Below, piece after piece: positions 1-5,186 of a stretch of DNA of 5,186 nucleotides. The position numbers were made by a program, and so were the translations under genes. This DNA is from Myxococcales bacterium. GTDB taxonomy: Bacteria; Myxococcota_A; Polyangia; Polyangiales; Houyiibacteriaceae. The notes under the pieces were generated by a model. The model worked only from the letters and a program-made list of their open reading frames with translations, was not told the DNA's origin and did no database searches. Positions within the stretch are counted from its first letter, which is position 1. Each line of letters begins with the position of its first letter. The stretch spans positions 1 through 5,186 of the forward strand of contig JABDJF010000424.1 in NCBI GenBank assembly GCA_013002645.1. Direction: 5' to 3'.

Positions 1-2
1 AC

Positions 3-749
3 CTTCGGGAGCTCGCGCAAGCCCAGGCTCAGGCCCGAAAGCTGGCCGCCCGGAAGAAGGCGGAGGCCAAGAAGAAGGCCGAAGCGGCGCGCAAACAGGC
101 GGAAGTCGTGCAAAGGAAGCTGGAAGCCAAAAAGAAGGCCGAGGCGCTGAAGCTCAAGCAGGCAGAGGCCAGGCGAATCGCGGCGGAAAAGAAGAAGGCG
201 GCGGCAGAAAAGAAAGCCGAGCTCGCTCGCAAGAAGGCGATAGCCAAGGCCAAGGCCGACGCGATTAGGCGTAAGAAGGCGGAAGCCAAGAAGAAGGCCG
301 ACGCCAAGAAAAAGGCGGCGGCCAAGAAGAAGATGGCCGCCAAGAAGAAGATGGCCGCCAAGAAGAAGGCGGCGGCCAAGAAGAAGCGTCCCGCGTCCAA
401 GAGGCGGGCCACGACCAAGAAGCGCGCCGCCACGAAGAAGCGCCCAAGCACCAAGAGAAAGGCTGCGGCGAAGAAGCGAGGAAGCACGAGGAAAAAGGCG
501 GCCCCAAAAAGGCGGAGCAAGGTGACCAAGAGGCGTGCGGCACCAAAGAAGCGCGGAAGCGCCAAGAAGAAGGCCGCACCGAAGAGGCGGAGCAAGGTGA
601 CCAAGCGGCGTGCTGCTCCCAAGAAGCGTGGCGCCCCGAAGAAGCGGGGAGGGACGAAGAAGCGGGGAGGCACGAAGAAGCGGGGAGGCACGAAGAAGCG
701 TGCCAAGACCGCCGCGAAGAAGGCCAAGCGTCGTACGTCACGGCGATAG
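3..749 (+). CDS. Lys/Ala/Arg-rich histone H1-like / coiled-coil basic protein, 5' partial
   Basis: The frame is open from the left edge to a TAG stop at 747-749, giving 248 visible residues, so the true start is probably outside the window. The first in-frame start-like codon is a GTG at 108, but the sequence before it has the same composition and should belong to the gene. Visible residues 1 to about 85 are an Ala/Lys/Glu/Arg-rich stretch (ELAQAQAQARKL, RKQAEVVQRKLEAKKKAE) that looks like a long charged helix or coiled coil, as in TolA stalks. From about residue 90 the acidic residues fade and the chain becomes almost purely Lys/Ala/Arg with Pro, Thr and Gly, like the tail of histone H1 or bacterial H1-like DNA-binding proteins. 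It ends in RRTSRR. Lysine is nearly always AAG. No catalytic domain or membrane segment is visible. DNA or RNA binding is inferred only from charge; the missing N-terminus could hold another domain. The gene converges on the rib operon. Confidence 0.75.
   Translation, partial: LRELAQAQAQARKLAARKKAEAKKKAEAARKQAEVVQRKLEAKKKAEALKLKQAEARRIAAEKKKAAAEKKAELARKKAIAKAKADAIRRKKAEAKKKADAKKKAAAKKKMAAKKKMAAKKKAAAKKKRPASKRRATTKKRAATKKRPSTKRKAAAKKRGSTRKKAAPKRRSKVTKRRAAPKKRGSAKKKAAPKRRSKVTKRRAAPKKRGAPKKRGGTKKRGGTKKRGGTKKRAKTAAKKAKRRTSRR
270..377 (+). repeat. Six tandem 18-bp units encoding (K/R)KKxxA-type hexapeptides
   Basis: Within the basic protein, six consecutive 18-bp units encode RKKAEA, KKKADA, KKKAAA, KKKMAA, KKKMAA and KKKAAA. 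The two central units (324-341 and 342-359) are identical in DNA (aag aag aag atg gcc gcc), which suggests a recent unit duplication. The array marks the change from a Glu-containing helix to a purely basic tail. The period of 6 residues is close to, but not the same as, a coiled-coil heptad. Confidence 0.8.
498..647 (+). repeat. Two tandem copies of a 75-bp (25-residue) basic repeat
   Basis: Copy 1 spans 498-572 and copy 2 spans 573-647. Both encode AAPKRRSKVTKRRAAPKKRG followed by a diverged five-residue end (SAKKK in copy 1, APKKR in copy 2). The first 20 residues are identical, while the DNA differs at several third positions (for example gcg gcc cca against gcc gca ccg). This points to an older duplication kept under protein-level selection. 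The Pro-Lys-Lys/Arg pattern resembles histone H1 tail repeats. Confidence 0.85.
648..701 (+). repeat. Three tandem 18-bp units encoding GGTKKR
   Basis: Units lie at 648-665, 666-683 and 684-701, each encoding Gly-Gly-Thr-Lys-Lys-Arg. They differ at only one or two bases (ggaggg or ggaggc at the start, cgg or cgt at the end). The near identity suggests recent expansion, so copy number may vary between strains. The array directly follows the 25-residue repeats. Confidence 0.85.
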
Positions 750-753
750 CCTG

Positions 754-1281
754 CTAGTCGAGCGGAGACTCCGCCTGGCGCCGTAGTCCGTCAATTACGG
801 AGTCGAGGGCGCGATGCTCTTGGGCGCGTTCGATGATGCTCAGCTCTTCGAGCTCGCTGTCGAGGGGGCTTGCCGCAAGCCAAACCTGCATGGCTTCGAG
901 GGCGGTCACCAGTCCGAGGCTCCGTCCGGGCAAGGCCAGCGCGGCGGTCGAGACCTTGGCCTCCCGCAGGGCTTGGGCGATGAGTGCGCAGGCCTTCCGA
1001 GCAACGCTCTGGTCGAACGATGCGCTCTCACCGAGACCGATCAGCAGCAGACGTTCGGCTTTGAGCTTGCCCGGATTCGCGACCAAAGCCTTTTCCCCGA
1101 ACGTACCCTGTAAGTAGCCCGCCATCAGCTTTCTCGAGAGCGAGCCACAGAGGCGCCAGTCGATGAGGCCGGCAGTGCCCCGGAGCGGCCGCTCGTCGGA
1201 GAAGAAAGGCAGGACGATGACTTCGGTTTGGAGCTCGTCCAAGCTCGATGGCGCATTGGAGATGAAATCGTAGGCGATCAC
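754..1281 (-). CDS. Stand-alone peptidase M17 (leucyl aminopeptidase) N-terminal-domain protein
   Basis: The product is a 175-residue protein starting at GTG 1281, which overlaps the nusB TGA by four bases (GTGA). A GGAG at 1293-1296 lies 11 bases upstream and may act as a Shine-Dalgarno site. Residues 19-85 match the style of the M17 N-terminal, macro-like domain: TEVIVLPFFSDERPLRG, then GLIDWRLCGSLSR at 38-50, GTFGEKALVANPGKLKAERLLLIGLG in overlapping order at 59-84, and a helical stretch at 90-110. The family's roughly 300-residue catalytic domain, with its two-metal site and NTDAEGR motif, is absent: the frame ends at TAG 754-756, 4 bp from a convergent gene. Peptidase activity is therefore unlikely. 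A nucleotide or ligand-binding, or regulatory, role is conceivable but not shown. It is the last gene of the operon and is probably translationally coupled to nusB. The domain assignment is from recalled family patterns. Confidence 0.75.
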   Translation of the reverse strand: MIAYDFISNAPSSLDELQTEVIVLPFFSDERPLRGTAGLIDWRLCGSLSRKLMAGYLQGTFGEKALVANPGKLKAERLLLIGLGESASFDQSVARKACALIAQALREAKVSTAALALPGRSLGLVTALEAMQVWLAASPLDSELEELSIIERAQEHRALDSVIDGLRRQAESPLD

Positions 1282-1697
1282 GACTTGCCCAGCTCCGTCG
1301 CGACGCGATCGAGAACGCCATTGACGAAGGCGCCGCTTCCCTCCGAGCCGAATCGCTTTGCGAGCTCGACCGCCTCGTTGAGCGTCACGCGTTTCGGGAT
1401 GTCGCCCATCTCGCGAAGCTCCACGATTGCGACGCGGAGGACGTTTCGATCGACGATTGGCATTCGCTCGATGCGCCAGTGGTGGCTCGACGAACGGATG
1501 ATCTCGTCGACTTCGCCTTTCTGATTGGCGTACGCACGGACCAGCTGGTTTGCGAAATCGACGTCTTCAGTCGGTGCGTCCTCGTTGGAGAGGTGCCCCC
1601 AATACGACCGGATCGCCTGTGTCCCGCTCACGTTCGACACATCCATGAAATAAAGGATGCGCAGCGCCGCTTCACGGCCTTTTCGTCGTGATCCCAT
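1278..1697 (-). CDS. nusB: Transcription antitermination factor NusB
   Basis: NusB is a small all-helical RNA-binding protein that pairs with NusE (ribosomal protein S10) on boxA RNA and supports processive transcription of rRNA operons. The chosen ATG at 1697 gives 139 residues beginning MGSRRKGREAALRILYFMD, the usual NusB start and length. A longer frame from TTG 1706 adds only three residues and is less likely. Family signatures are visible: the Arg-rich N-terminus (residues 4-8), VDRNVLRVAIVEL at 82-94, and the C-terminal block VTLNEAVELAKRFG (104-117) followed by GAFVNGVLD (122-130). The gene begins 26 bp inside the 3' end of ribH and overlaps the next gene by four bases. No strong Shine-Dalgarno is seen before the ATG, so translation probably depends on coupling to ribH. 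The ribH-nusB pairing is common across Proteobacteria. Confidence 0.96.
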   Translation of the reverse strand: MGSRRKGREAALRILYFMDVSNVSGTQAIRSYWGHLSNEDAPTEDVDFANQLVRAYANQKGEVDEIIRSSSHHWRIERMPIVDRNVLRVAIVELREMGDIPKRVTLNEAVELAKRFGSEGSGAFVNGVLDRVATELGKS

Positions 1698-2178
1698 CGT
1701 CCGCAAGCTTTCGATCCAAAATGACCATTTCGATCGCGGTCAGTGCTGCGTCGCGGCCCTTGTTTCCGTGCGCGCCTCCAGCGCGTTCGAACGCTTGCGC
1801 TTCGTCGTCGGTCGTGAGCAGACCGAAGATCACGGGGACCCCCGCGTCGAGTGAGACCCGGCCGAGGCCAAGAGCCGTGCCCTGCGAGACGAAGTCGAAG
1901 TGCGGTGTGCCTCCCCGAATCACCGCGCCGAGCGCGATGACCGCGTCGAAGCGTTCACTCTGTGCAAGTCGCTGCGCTGCGTACGGCAGCTCCCATGCGC
2001 CCGGCACCTCGACGACATAGACGGATTCGTCGGTCACGCCACGCTCCGAGAGGCAGTGCTTGGCGCCCTCCAAGAGCTTGCTCACGACCGTGCGGTTGAA
2101 GCGAGACCAGACGATCGCAAAGCGCGCGTCTCGTGGCGCGGCAACCTCTTGCAGTGGCGGGTTGCGGTCCCTACTCAT
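1672..2178 (-). CDS. ribH: 6,7-dimethyl-8-ribityllumazine synthase (RibH)
   Basis: The enzyme condenses 5-amino-6-ribitylaminouracil with 3,4-dihydroxy-2-butanone 4-phosphate to give 6,7-dimethyl-8-ribityllumazine, the penultimate riboflavin step; family members assemble as pentamers or 60-mer capsids in the cytosol. The 168-residue product shows the expected sites in order: SRFN at 25-28, VPGAWELP at 58-65 (substrate ring pocket), GAVIRGGTPHFD at 84-95 with the probable catalytic His93, ERAG at 131-134 with the phosphate-binding Arg, and GNKGRDAALTAIEM at 138-151. The common IRGET motif reads IRGGT here, a tolerated variant as far as I recall. The N-terminus is a little longer than the minimum. 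The ATG overlaps the ribBX stop (ATGA), which indicates translational coupling; no good Shine-Dalgarno lies at normal distance. The 3' end overlaps nusB by 26 bp. Confidence 0.96.
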   Translation of the reverse strand: MSRDRNPPLQEVAAPRDARFAIVWSRFNRTVVSKLLEGAKHCLSERGVTDESVYVVEVPGAWELPYAAQRLAQSERFDAVIALGAVIRGGTPHFDFVSQGTALGLGRVSLDAGVPVIFGLLTTDDEAQAFERAGGAHGNKGRDAALTAIEMVILDRKLADDGITTKRP

Positions 2179-3332
2179 TTGGAAGCTGCCGCCTTTTTCG
2201 CGGGCGCGAGCGTGAGCTGGCCGCCCGGCGCGACCAGAAGTTGCTCGCCTACATTGAGTCCGAAGGCGTCGAGGCTAGGGATTCGCCGCGGCCGGTTGGT
2301 GAGTAGACGCAGCTGCTCGAGCCCCATGTCCGAGAGCACCTGTGCACCGAAGCCGTACTCGCGAAGCACGACGCCGGGCTCCTCGGGGGATCGGGGGAGA
2401 GGTTCGTCGAGGTAGAAGGCCAAATCGGTTTCGGGGTCCGGATGCCCTGGCAAGAACAGAATCACCCCGTTGCCCTCGCGTTCAATCGCGGCGACGCAGT
2501 CGGCGATGTGAACGCGGTCGCCCATGCGGACCTGGAATGCGTCGCCAAGCACGCTCCCGCGGTGCACGCGCGCCAGCGTTGGGGCCGTGGTCAGCTCGCC
2601 GAAGCTCAGGGCCATGAACTGCTCTTGGTCGCCGACCTGAACTCGATACACCGAAGCGATCCAGATTTGCCCCGACGGCATTTCTATCGGTGTCTGCCGA
2701 ATCCGCTGAACCAGCCGTTCGCGGGCCAGACGGTATTGGATGAGATCGGCGATCGTGAGGAGTCGCAGTTGGTGCGCTTCGGCAAATGCGAGGAGATCTG
2801 GGTAGCGAGCCATCGACCCGTCGTCTTTCATGATCTCGCAGATGACGCTGGCCGGTTTCAACCCAGCGAGGCGCGAGAGATCGACCGAACCCTCGGTGTG
2901 CCCGGTGCGTTGCAGCACGCCGCCCGGGACCGCCTTGAGCGGAAACACATGGCCAGGACTCACCAGGTCCGCGGGCCCTGCGTCGTCTTCGACCGCGGTC
3001 AAAATCGTGTGTGCACGGTCGCCCGCGCTGATGCCCGTCGTGACTCCTTTGCGAGCCTCGATGGAAATCGTAAACGCCGTCGAGCGAGAGGAGCGGTTGT
3101 CGTCGACCATCATCGGTAGGTCGAGCTGACGGATTCGGTCTTCGGTCAGGCTGAGACAAATCAACCCTCGAGCGTGTCGTGCCATGAAATTGATCGCATC
3201 CGGGCTCGCCATCTCGGCAGCCATGCACACGTCGCCTTCGTTTTCGCGGTCCTCGTCGTCGACAAGGATGACCATTTTGCCCTTCCGGATGTCATCCAAT
3301 GCCGCCACGACCCGCTCGATCGCGCTCGTCAT
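2175..3332 (-). CDS. ribBX: DHBP synthase (RibB) fused to a degenerate GTP cyclohydrolase II-like domain (RibBX type)
   Basis: The N-terminal domain (about residues 1-203) is an intact 3,4-dihydroxy-2-butanone 4-phosphate synthase, converting ribulose 5-phosphate to DHBP plus formate. It has the acidic metal/substrate loop DDEDRENEGD (25-34), TAFTISIEARKGVTTGIS (85-102), PGHVFPLKAVPGGVLQRTGHTEGSVDL in overlapping order at 126-152, and ICEIMKDDGSMAR (164-176). The C-terminal part (about 205-385) has the GTP cyclohydrolase II layout but not its active site. The zinc motif with three Cys is HRGSVLGDAFQVRMGDR at 257-273, with Ser260, Gly271 and Arg273 where Cys is expected. The EGRGIGL loop is replaced by HPDPETDLAF and the segment is about 10 residues shorter. 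REYGFGAQVLSDMG (324-337) and LRLLTN (341-346) remain. This resembles ribBX genes described in Proteobacteria, so GTP cyclohydrolase activity is predicted absent. The Lys/Ala-rich end (AKKAAASK) is short. ATG 3332 is preceded by only a weak GGTGG. Confidence 0.9.
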   Translation of the reverse strand: MTSAIERVVAALDDIRKGKMVILVDDEDRENEGDVCMAAEMASPDAINFMARHARGLICLSLTEDRIRQLDLPMMVDDNRSSRSTAFTISIEARKGVTTGISAGDRAHTILTAVEDDAGPADLVSPGHVFPLKAVPGGVLQRTGHTEGSVDLSRLAGLKPASVICEIMKDDGSMARYPDLLAFAEAHQLRLLTIADLIQYRLARERLVQRIRQTPIEMPSGQIWIASVYRVQVGDQEQFMALSFGELTTAPTLARVHRGSVLGDAFQVRMGDRVHIADCVAAIEREGNGVILFLPGHPDPETDLAFYLDEPLPRSPEEPGVVLREYGFGAQVLSDMGLEQLRLLTNRPRRIPSLDAFGLNVGEQLLVAPGGQLTLAPAKKAAASK

Positions 3333-3388
3333 ATGGGCGCCACCATGACGCGAAAGGGCTCGCTCTTCCAGCGGACCGCTGCAAATGC
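3333..3388 (-). other. ribE-ribBX spacer, the only real intergenic gap in the operon
   Basis: The 56 bases between the ribE TGA and the ribBX ATG contain no clear promoter or terminator. A weak GGTGG (3341-3345) lies eight bases before the ribBX ATG. A five-codon frame reading MVAPI starts at ATG 3346 and stops with a TGA (3329-3331) that overlaps the ribBX start as ATGA. It could act as a coupling mini-frame, or simply be chance. Confidence 0.5.
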
Positions 3389-3994
3389 TCAGCCTTCGGG
3401 CGCGTCCACGCCGGGCTTACCCATCAGGCTTGCGACATACTTGGCGAGGATGTCGACCTCGAGGTTGACCGTAGCCCCGTCTGCCATCTCACCAAAGGTC
3501 GTCTCGTCGAGCGTGTATGGCACCAACATGACGTCGAAGCGGGTGCCTGTGACGGTGTTCACCGTGAGGCTGACGCCGTTGACGGCGATCGAGCCCTTCG
3601 GCGCAAGGAACGGTGCAAGTCGGCGTGGCACCTCGAAGCTGGCGCGAATGTAGTCCCCTTCGGGGGTTCGCGCGATCATCGATCCAACGCCATCGACGTG
3701 CCCGGTGACCATATGGCCACCCAAGCGATCGCCCAGCGCGAGCGCGCGTTCGAGGTGAACCCGGTTGCCTTCCTCGAGGCTATCGAGATTGGTCTTGTCG
3801 ATCGTTTCGAGCGAGGCGTCGGCTTCGAACTGGGTTTCGTCGAACGACTTGACGGTGAGGCACGTGCCATTGACCGCGATGGATTCCCCGAGCCGGTAGG
3901 GATGGAGCGCGCATCGGATGCGGATGCTGAGCCCGTCCTCGCGTCGCTCGATTCGATCGATCGTTCCGAGCTGTTCTATCAATCCCGTAAACAT
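3389..3994 (-). CDS. ribE: Riboflavin synthase, alpha-chain type
   Basis: The enzyme dismutates two 6,7-dimethyl-8-ribityllumazine molecules to riboflavin and 5-amino-6-ribitylaminouracil, the last step of the pathway, usually as a homotrimer. The 201-residue length and two repeated lumazine-binding barrels fit the family. The N-barrel opens with the diagnostic MFTGLIE and carries GESIAVNGTCLTV (36-48) and LERALALGDRLGGHMVTGHVDG (81-102 in overlapping order). The C-barrel repeats the pattern with KGSIAVNGVSLTVN (133-146), the LVPYTLDETTF segment (157-167) and NLEVDILAKYV (177-187). The ATG follows the ribD stop directly (TAGATG) and has a good AAAGGA Shine-Dalgarno 8 bases upstream inside ribD. 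The name ribE follows the usage in which ribH is lumazine synthase; in E. coli this gene is called ribC. Confidence 0.97.
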   Translation of the reverse strand: MFTGLIEQLGTIDRIERREDGLSIRIRCALHPYRLGESIAVNGTCLTVKSFDETQFEADASLETIDKTNLDSLEEGNRVHLERALALGDRLGGHMVTGHVDGVGSMIARTPEGDYIRASFEVPRRLAPFLAPKGSIAVNGVSLTVNTVTGTRFDVMLVPYTLDETTFGEMADGATVNLEVDILAKYVASLMGKPGVDAPEG

Positions 3995-5098
3995 CTATTG
4001 CATCCTTTCGAAGTCGCCGGAAATCAACCAGTCCGGTCCCAGCGCTCGGAATTCGGTGTGCACCAGGCGCCAGGCCGCTTCGATCGATGCGGCGCCCGAG
4101 CCCGCGGCAAAGGAGAGCGCGCTGGCGTCCCCCACGATGCGAGGGGCGACGAAGATGGCTGCACGGTCGGCTAGGCCGAGATCGAGGAAAGACCCGTGCA
4201 CCTGCGCGCCCCCCTCGACCAAGAGCCGGACCAGGCCACGCTCGCCGAGCGCTTGAAGCACTTCCTGCAGATTGACGCCGCGTTCATTCCGCGACACCGG
4301 GACCAACTCCACGCCCTGCGCCGAGAAATGTTTGGGAGGCGGCGGGTCGGCGTCGGCCGCGTGAAAGACGACGACCCCGGCGTTCGAGCCCTGGCCTGGC
4401 TCCAGAACCGCGGCGCCGGGCGGCGTTCTGAGATCGGCATCGAGGACGACCCGAATGGGGTCTCTGCCTTCGACGCGCCGCACGGTGAGCTTCGGGTCGT
4501 CGCTCAAGACGGTCCCCACTCCGACCAAAATCGCGTCGCTCTGATCCCGCATCCGATGCGCTTCGGTGCGGGCTTCTTCTCCGGTGATCCACTTGGAGTC
4601 CCCCGAGCGCGTCGCGATCTTCCCGTCGAGCGTCACGGCGGCTTTCAGCGTCACGAACGGGAGGCCGGTCCGGATGTGTTTGGTGAAATCGGCGACTAGC
4701 TGAGAGCACTCCCGTTCCATCAGGCCGACGTCGACTTTGACCCCCGCCGACCTCAAACGGTCGACGGCGCCGGCGACGTGGGGCGCCGGATCGAGGCAAC
4801 CGATCACGACGCGGGCAAGCCCGGCATCGAGAATCGCCTCCGTACACGGCCCCGTTCGGCCTCGATGATTGCATGGCTCCAAGGTGACGAAGAGCGTCGC
4901 GCCTTCGACCGACGCAGCGGCGTTTCGAATTGCATCGACTTCCGCGTGGGCTTCGCCCGCGCGTTCGTGATGACCGACGGAGATGATCTTTCCACCGTGA
5001 ACGATCACCGCGCCGACATGGGGGTTCGGGCTCGGATAGCCGCGCTTCGCTTCGGCCAACGCTCGCTGCATCATCGCGCGTTCGAGGTCCGACCACAT
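3995..5098 (-). CDS. ribD: Bifunctional pyrimidine deaminase / 5-amino-6-(5-phosphoribosylamino)uracil reductase
   Basis: RibD performs steps two and three of the GTP branch: zinc-dependent deamination of the diaminopyrimidinone, then NADPH-dependent reduction of the ribose side chain. The 367-residue product has both domains. The deaminase domain (about 1-145) shows NPHVGAVIV (25-33), HAE at 51-53 and TLEPCNHRGRTGPC (72-85), giving zinc ligands His51, Cys76 and Cys85 and proton shuttle Glu53. The reductase domain (about 146-367) shows TLKAAVTLDGKIA (150-162), SKWITGEEAR (168-177), DAILVGVGTVLSDDPKLTVR (188-207), RVVLDADLRTP (216-226) and LLVEGGAQVHGSFL (292-305). ATG 5098 is preferred: it sits 1 bp after the nrdR stop and has AAGGA five bases upstream. 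A TTG at 5170 would add 24 Ser/Thr-rich residues that are only an out-of-frame reading of nrdR. Confidence 0.97.
   Translation of the reverse strand: MWSDLERAMMQRALAEAKRGYPSPNPHVGAVIVHGGKIISVGHHERAGEAHAEVDAIRNAAASVEGATLFVTLEPCNHRGRTGPCTEAILDAGLARVVIGCLDPAPHVAGAVDRLRSAGVKVDVGLMERECSQLVADFTKHIRTGLPFVTLKAAVTLDGKIATRSGDSKWITGEEARTEAHRMRDQSDAILVGVGTVLSDDPKLTVRRVEGRDPIRVVLDADLRTPPGAAVLEPGQGSNAGVVVFHAADADPPPPKHFSAQGVELVPVSRNERGVNLQEVLQALGERGLVRLLVEGGAQVHGSFLDLGLADRAAIFVAPRIVGDASALSFAAGSGAASIEAAWRLVHTEFRALGPDWLISGDFERMQ
4003..4008 (-). promoter_or_regulatory. Shine-Dalgarno site of ribE
   Basis: AAAGGA on the minus strand lies eight bases before ATG 3994, within the last codons of ribD. With the directly abutting TAGATG junction it allows both fresh initiation and reinitiation by ribosomes finishing ribD. 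Confidence 0.7.
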
Positions 5099-5099
5099 G

Positions 5100-5186
5100 T
5101 CAATCCTTGAGCTTTGCGAGCTCGTCGACGAACTCGTCGACGCCCTGGAAGTCCCGGTAGACGCTTGCAAAACGAACGTAAGCCAC
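5100..5186 (-). CDS. nrdR: Transcriptional repressor NrdR, C-terminal end only
   Basis: The minus strand reads in frame from the right edge to a TGA at 5100-5102. The 28 visible residues begin VAYVRFASVYRDFQGVDEF and end in ELAKLKD. The VAYVRFASVYRxF block is the conserved C-terminal end of the ATP-cone domain of NrdR, the (d)ATP-sensing zinc-ribbon repressor of ribonucleotide reductase genes. The zinc ribbon and most of the ATP-cone lie outside the window. The stop is 1 bp from the ribD start (TGACATG), so the two are almost certainly co-transcribed, as in many Proteobacteria. Confidence 0.93.
   Translation of the reverse strand: MAYVRFASVYRDFQGVDEFVDELAKLKD
5104..5108 (-). promoter_or_regulatory. 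Shine-Dalgarno site of ribD
   Basis: AAGGA on the minus strand ends five bases before ATG 5098 and lies inside the last codons of nrdR. It supports the 5098 start over the upstream TTG at 5170. Confidence 0.75.

Noticed and set aside
29..727. 232-residue antisense frame rich in Phe, Leu, Ala and Arg opposite the basic protein
   Set aside because: It is the mirror of AAG and GCC/GCG codons (read as CTT, GGC, CGC). The low-complexity Phe/Leu repeats follow from the plus-strand lysine-rich coding and have no independent support.
265..741. 158-residue Ser/Trp/Pro-rich antisense frame
   Set aside because: A second shadow of the same Lys/Ala repeats in another frame, with no family resemblance.
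762..801. Inverted repeats GCGGAG/CTCCGC and TCCGT/ACGGA as terminators
   Set aside because: The stems are 5-6 bp, no T-run follows on either strand, and they lie within coding sequence.
1698..1706. Three-residue upstream start of nusB at TTG 1706
   Set aside because: NusB proteins typically begin close to the MGSRRKGRE segment, and an ATG is present there at 1697.
2442..3119. 225-residue plus-strand frame opposite ribBX
   Set aside because: A high-GC antisense shadow of a clearly recognised gene; the translation resembles no family I know.
3299..4174. 291-residue plus-strand frame spanning ribE and both its junctions
   Set aside because: Antisense to ribE and the end of ribD; stop-poor because of GC-rich codon use, not conserved coding.
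4284..5096. 270-residue Arg-rich minus-strand frame within ribD
   Set aside because: An out-of-frame reading of ribD with Arg/Asp-rich composition typical of frame-shifted high-GC genes.
5117..5143. Short direct repeat of ctcgtcgacga near the right edge
   Set aside because: It encodes the repeated Val-Asp-Glu pattern (VDEFVDEL) at the NrdR C-terminus and is explained by the protein sequence.
5099..5170. N-terminal extension of ribD from TTG 5170
   Set aside because: The 24 Ser/Thr-rich residues are an alternative reading of the conserved nrdR end. ATG 5098 with AAGGA upstream fits the family start.

Overview
The window is high-GC bacterial DNA holding one long minus-strand operon plus the 3' end of an unrelated plus-strand gene. 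The gene order (read right to left) is nrdR - ribD - ribE - ribB-type fusion - ribH - nusB - M17 N-terminal-domain gene. This order and the protein sequences suggest Myxococcota or another former deltaproteobacterium. That placement is an inference from synteny and protein style, since no marker gene is present.

Layout: 3-749 (+) is the 3' part of a very Lys/Ala/Arg-rich, histone H1-like or TolA-like protein containing three sets of in-frame tandem repeats. It ends 4 bp from the end of the convergent operon. 754-1281 (-) is a stand-alone protein resembling only the N-terminal domain of M17 leucyl aminopeptidases. 1278-1697 (-) is nusB, 1672-2178 (-) ribH, 2175-3332 (-) a ribBX-like fusion, 3389-3994 (-) ribE, 3995-5098 (-) ribD, and 5100-5186 (-) the C-terminal end of nrdR, whose start lies beyond the window.

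The rib genes cover most of riboflavin synthesis. RibD carries out deamination and reduction of the pyrimidine. The RibB domain makes dihydroxybutanone phosphate from ribulose 5-phosphate. RibH joins the two branches into lumazine, and RibE dismutates lumazine to riboflavin. The exception is the first step of the GTP branch. The C-terminal half of the RibB fusion is a recognisable GTP cyclohydrolase II domain that has lost all three zinc cysteines and the catalytic loop, so it is predicted to be inactive. A separate ribA is therefore expected elsewhere in the genome.

All the minus-strand genes are packed for translational coupling: a 1-bp gap, a 0-bp gap, a 4-bp overlap, a 26-bp overlap and another 4-bp overlap. 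The only real spacer is 56 bp between ribE and ribBX. No operon promoter, FMN riboswitch, RNA gene, mobile element or CRISPR array is visible. No stretch longer than 300 bp lacks a gene. Nothing here is clearly a new system; the most interesting points are the degenerate RibA domain, the orphan M17 N-terminal domain tied to nusB, and the repeat-built basic protein.
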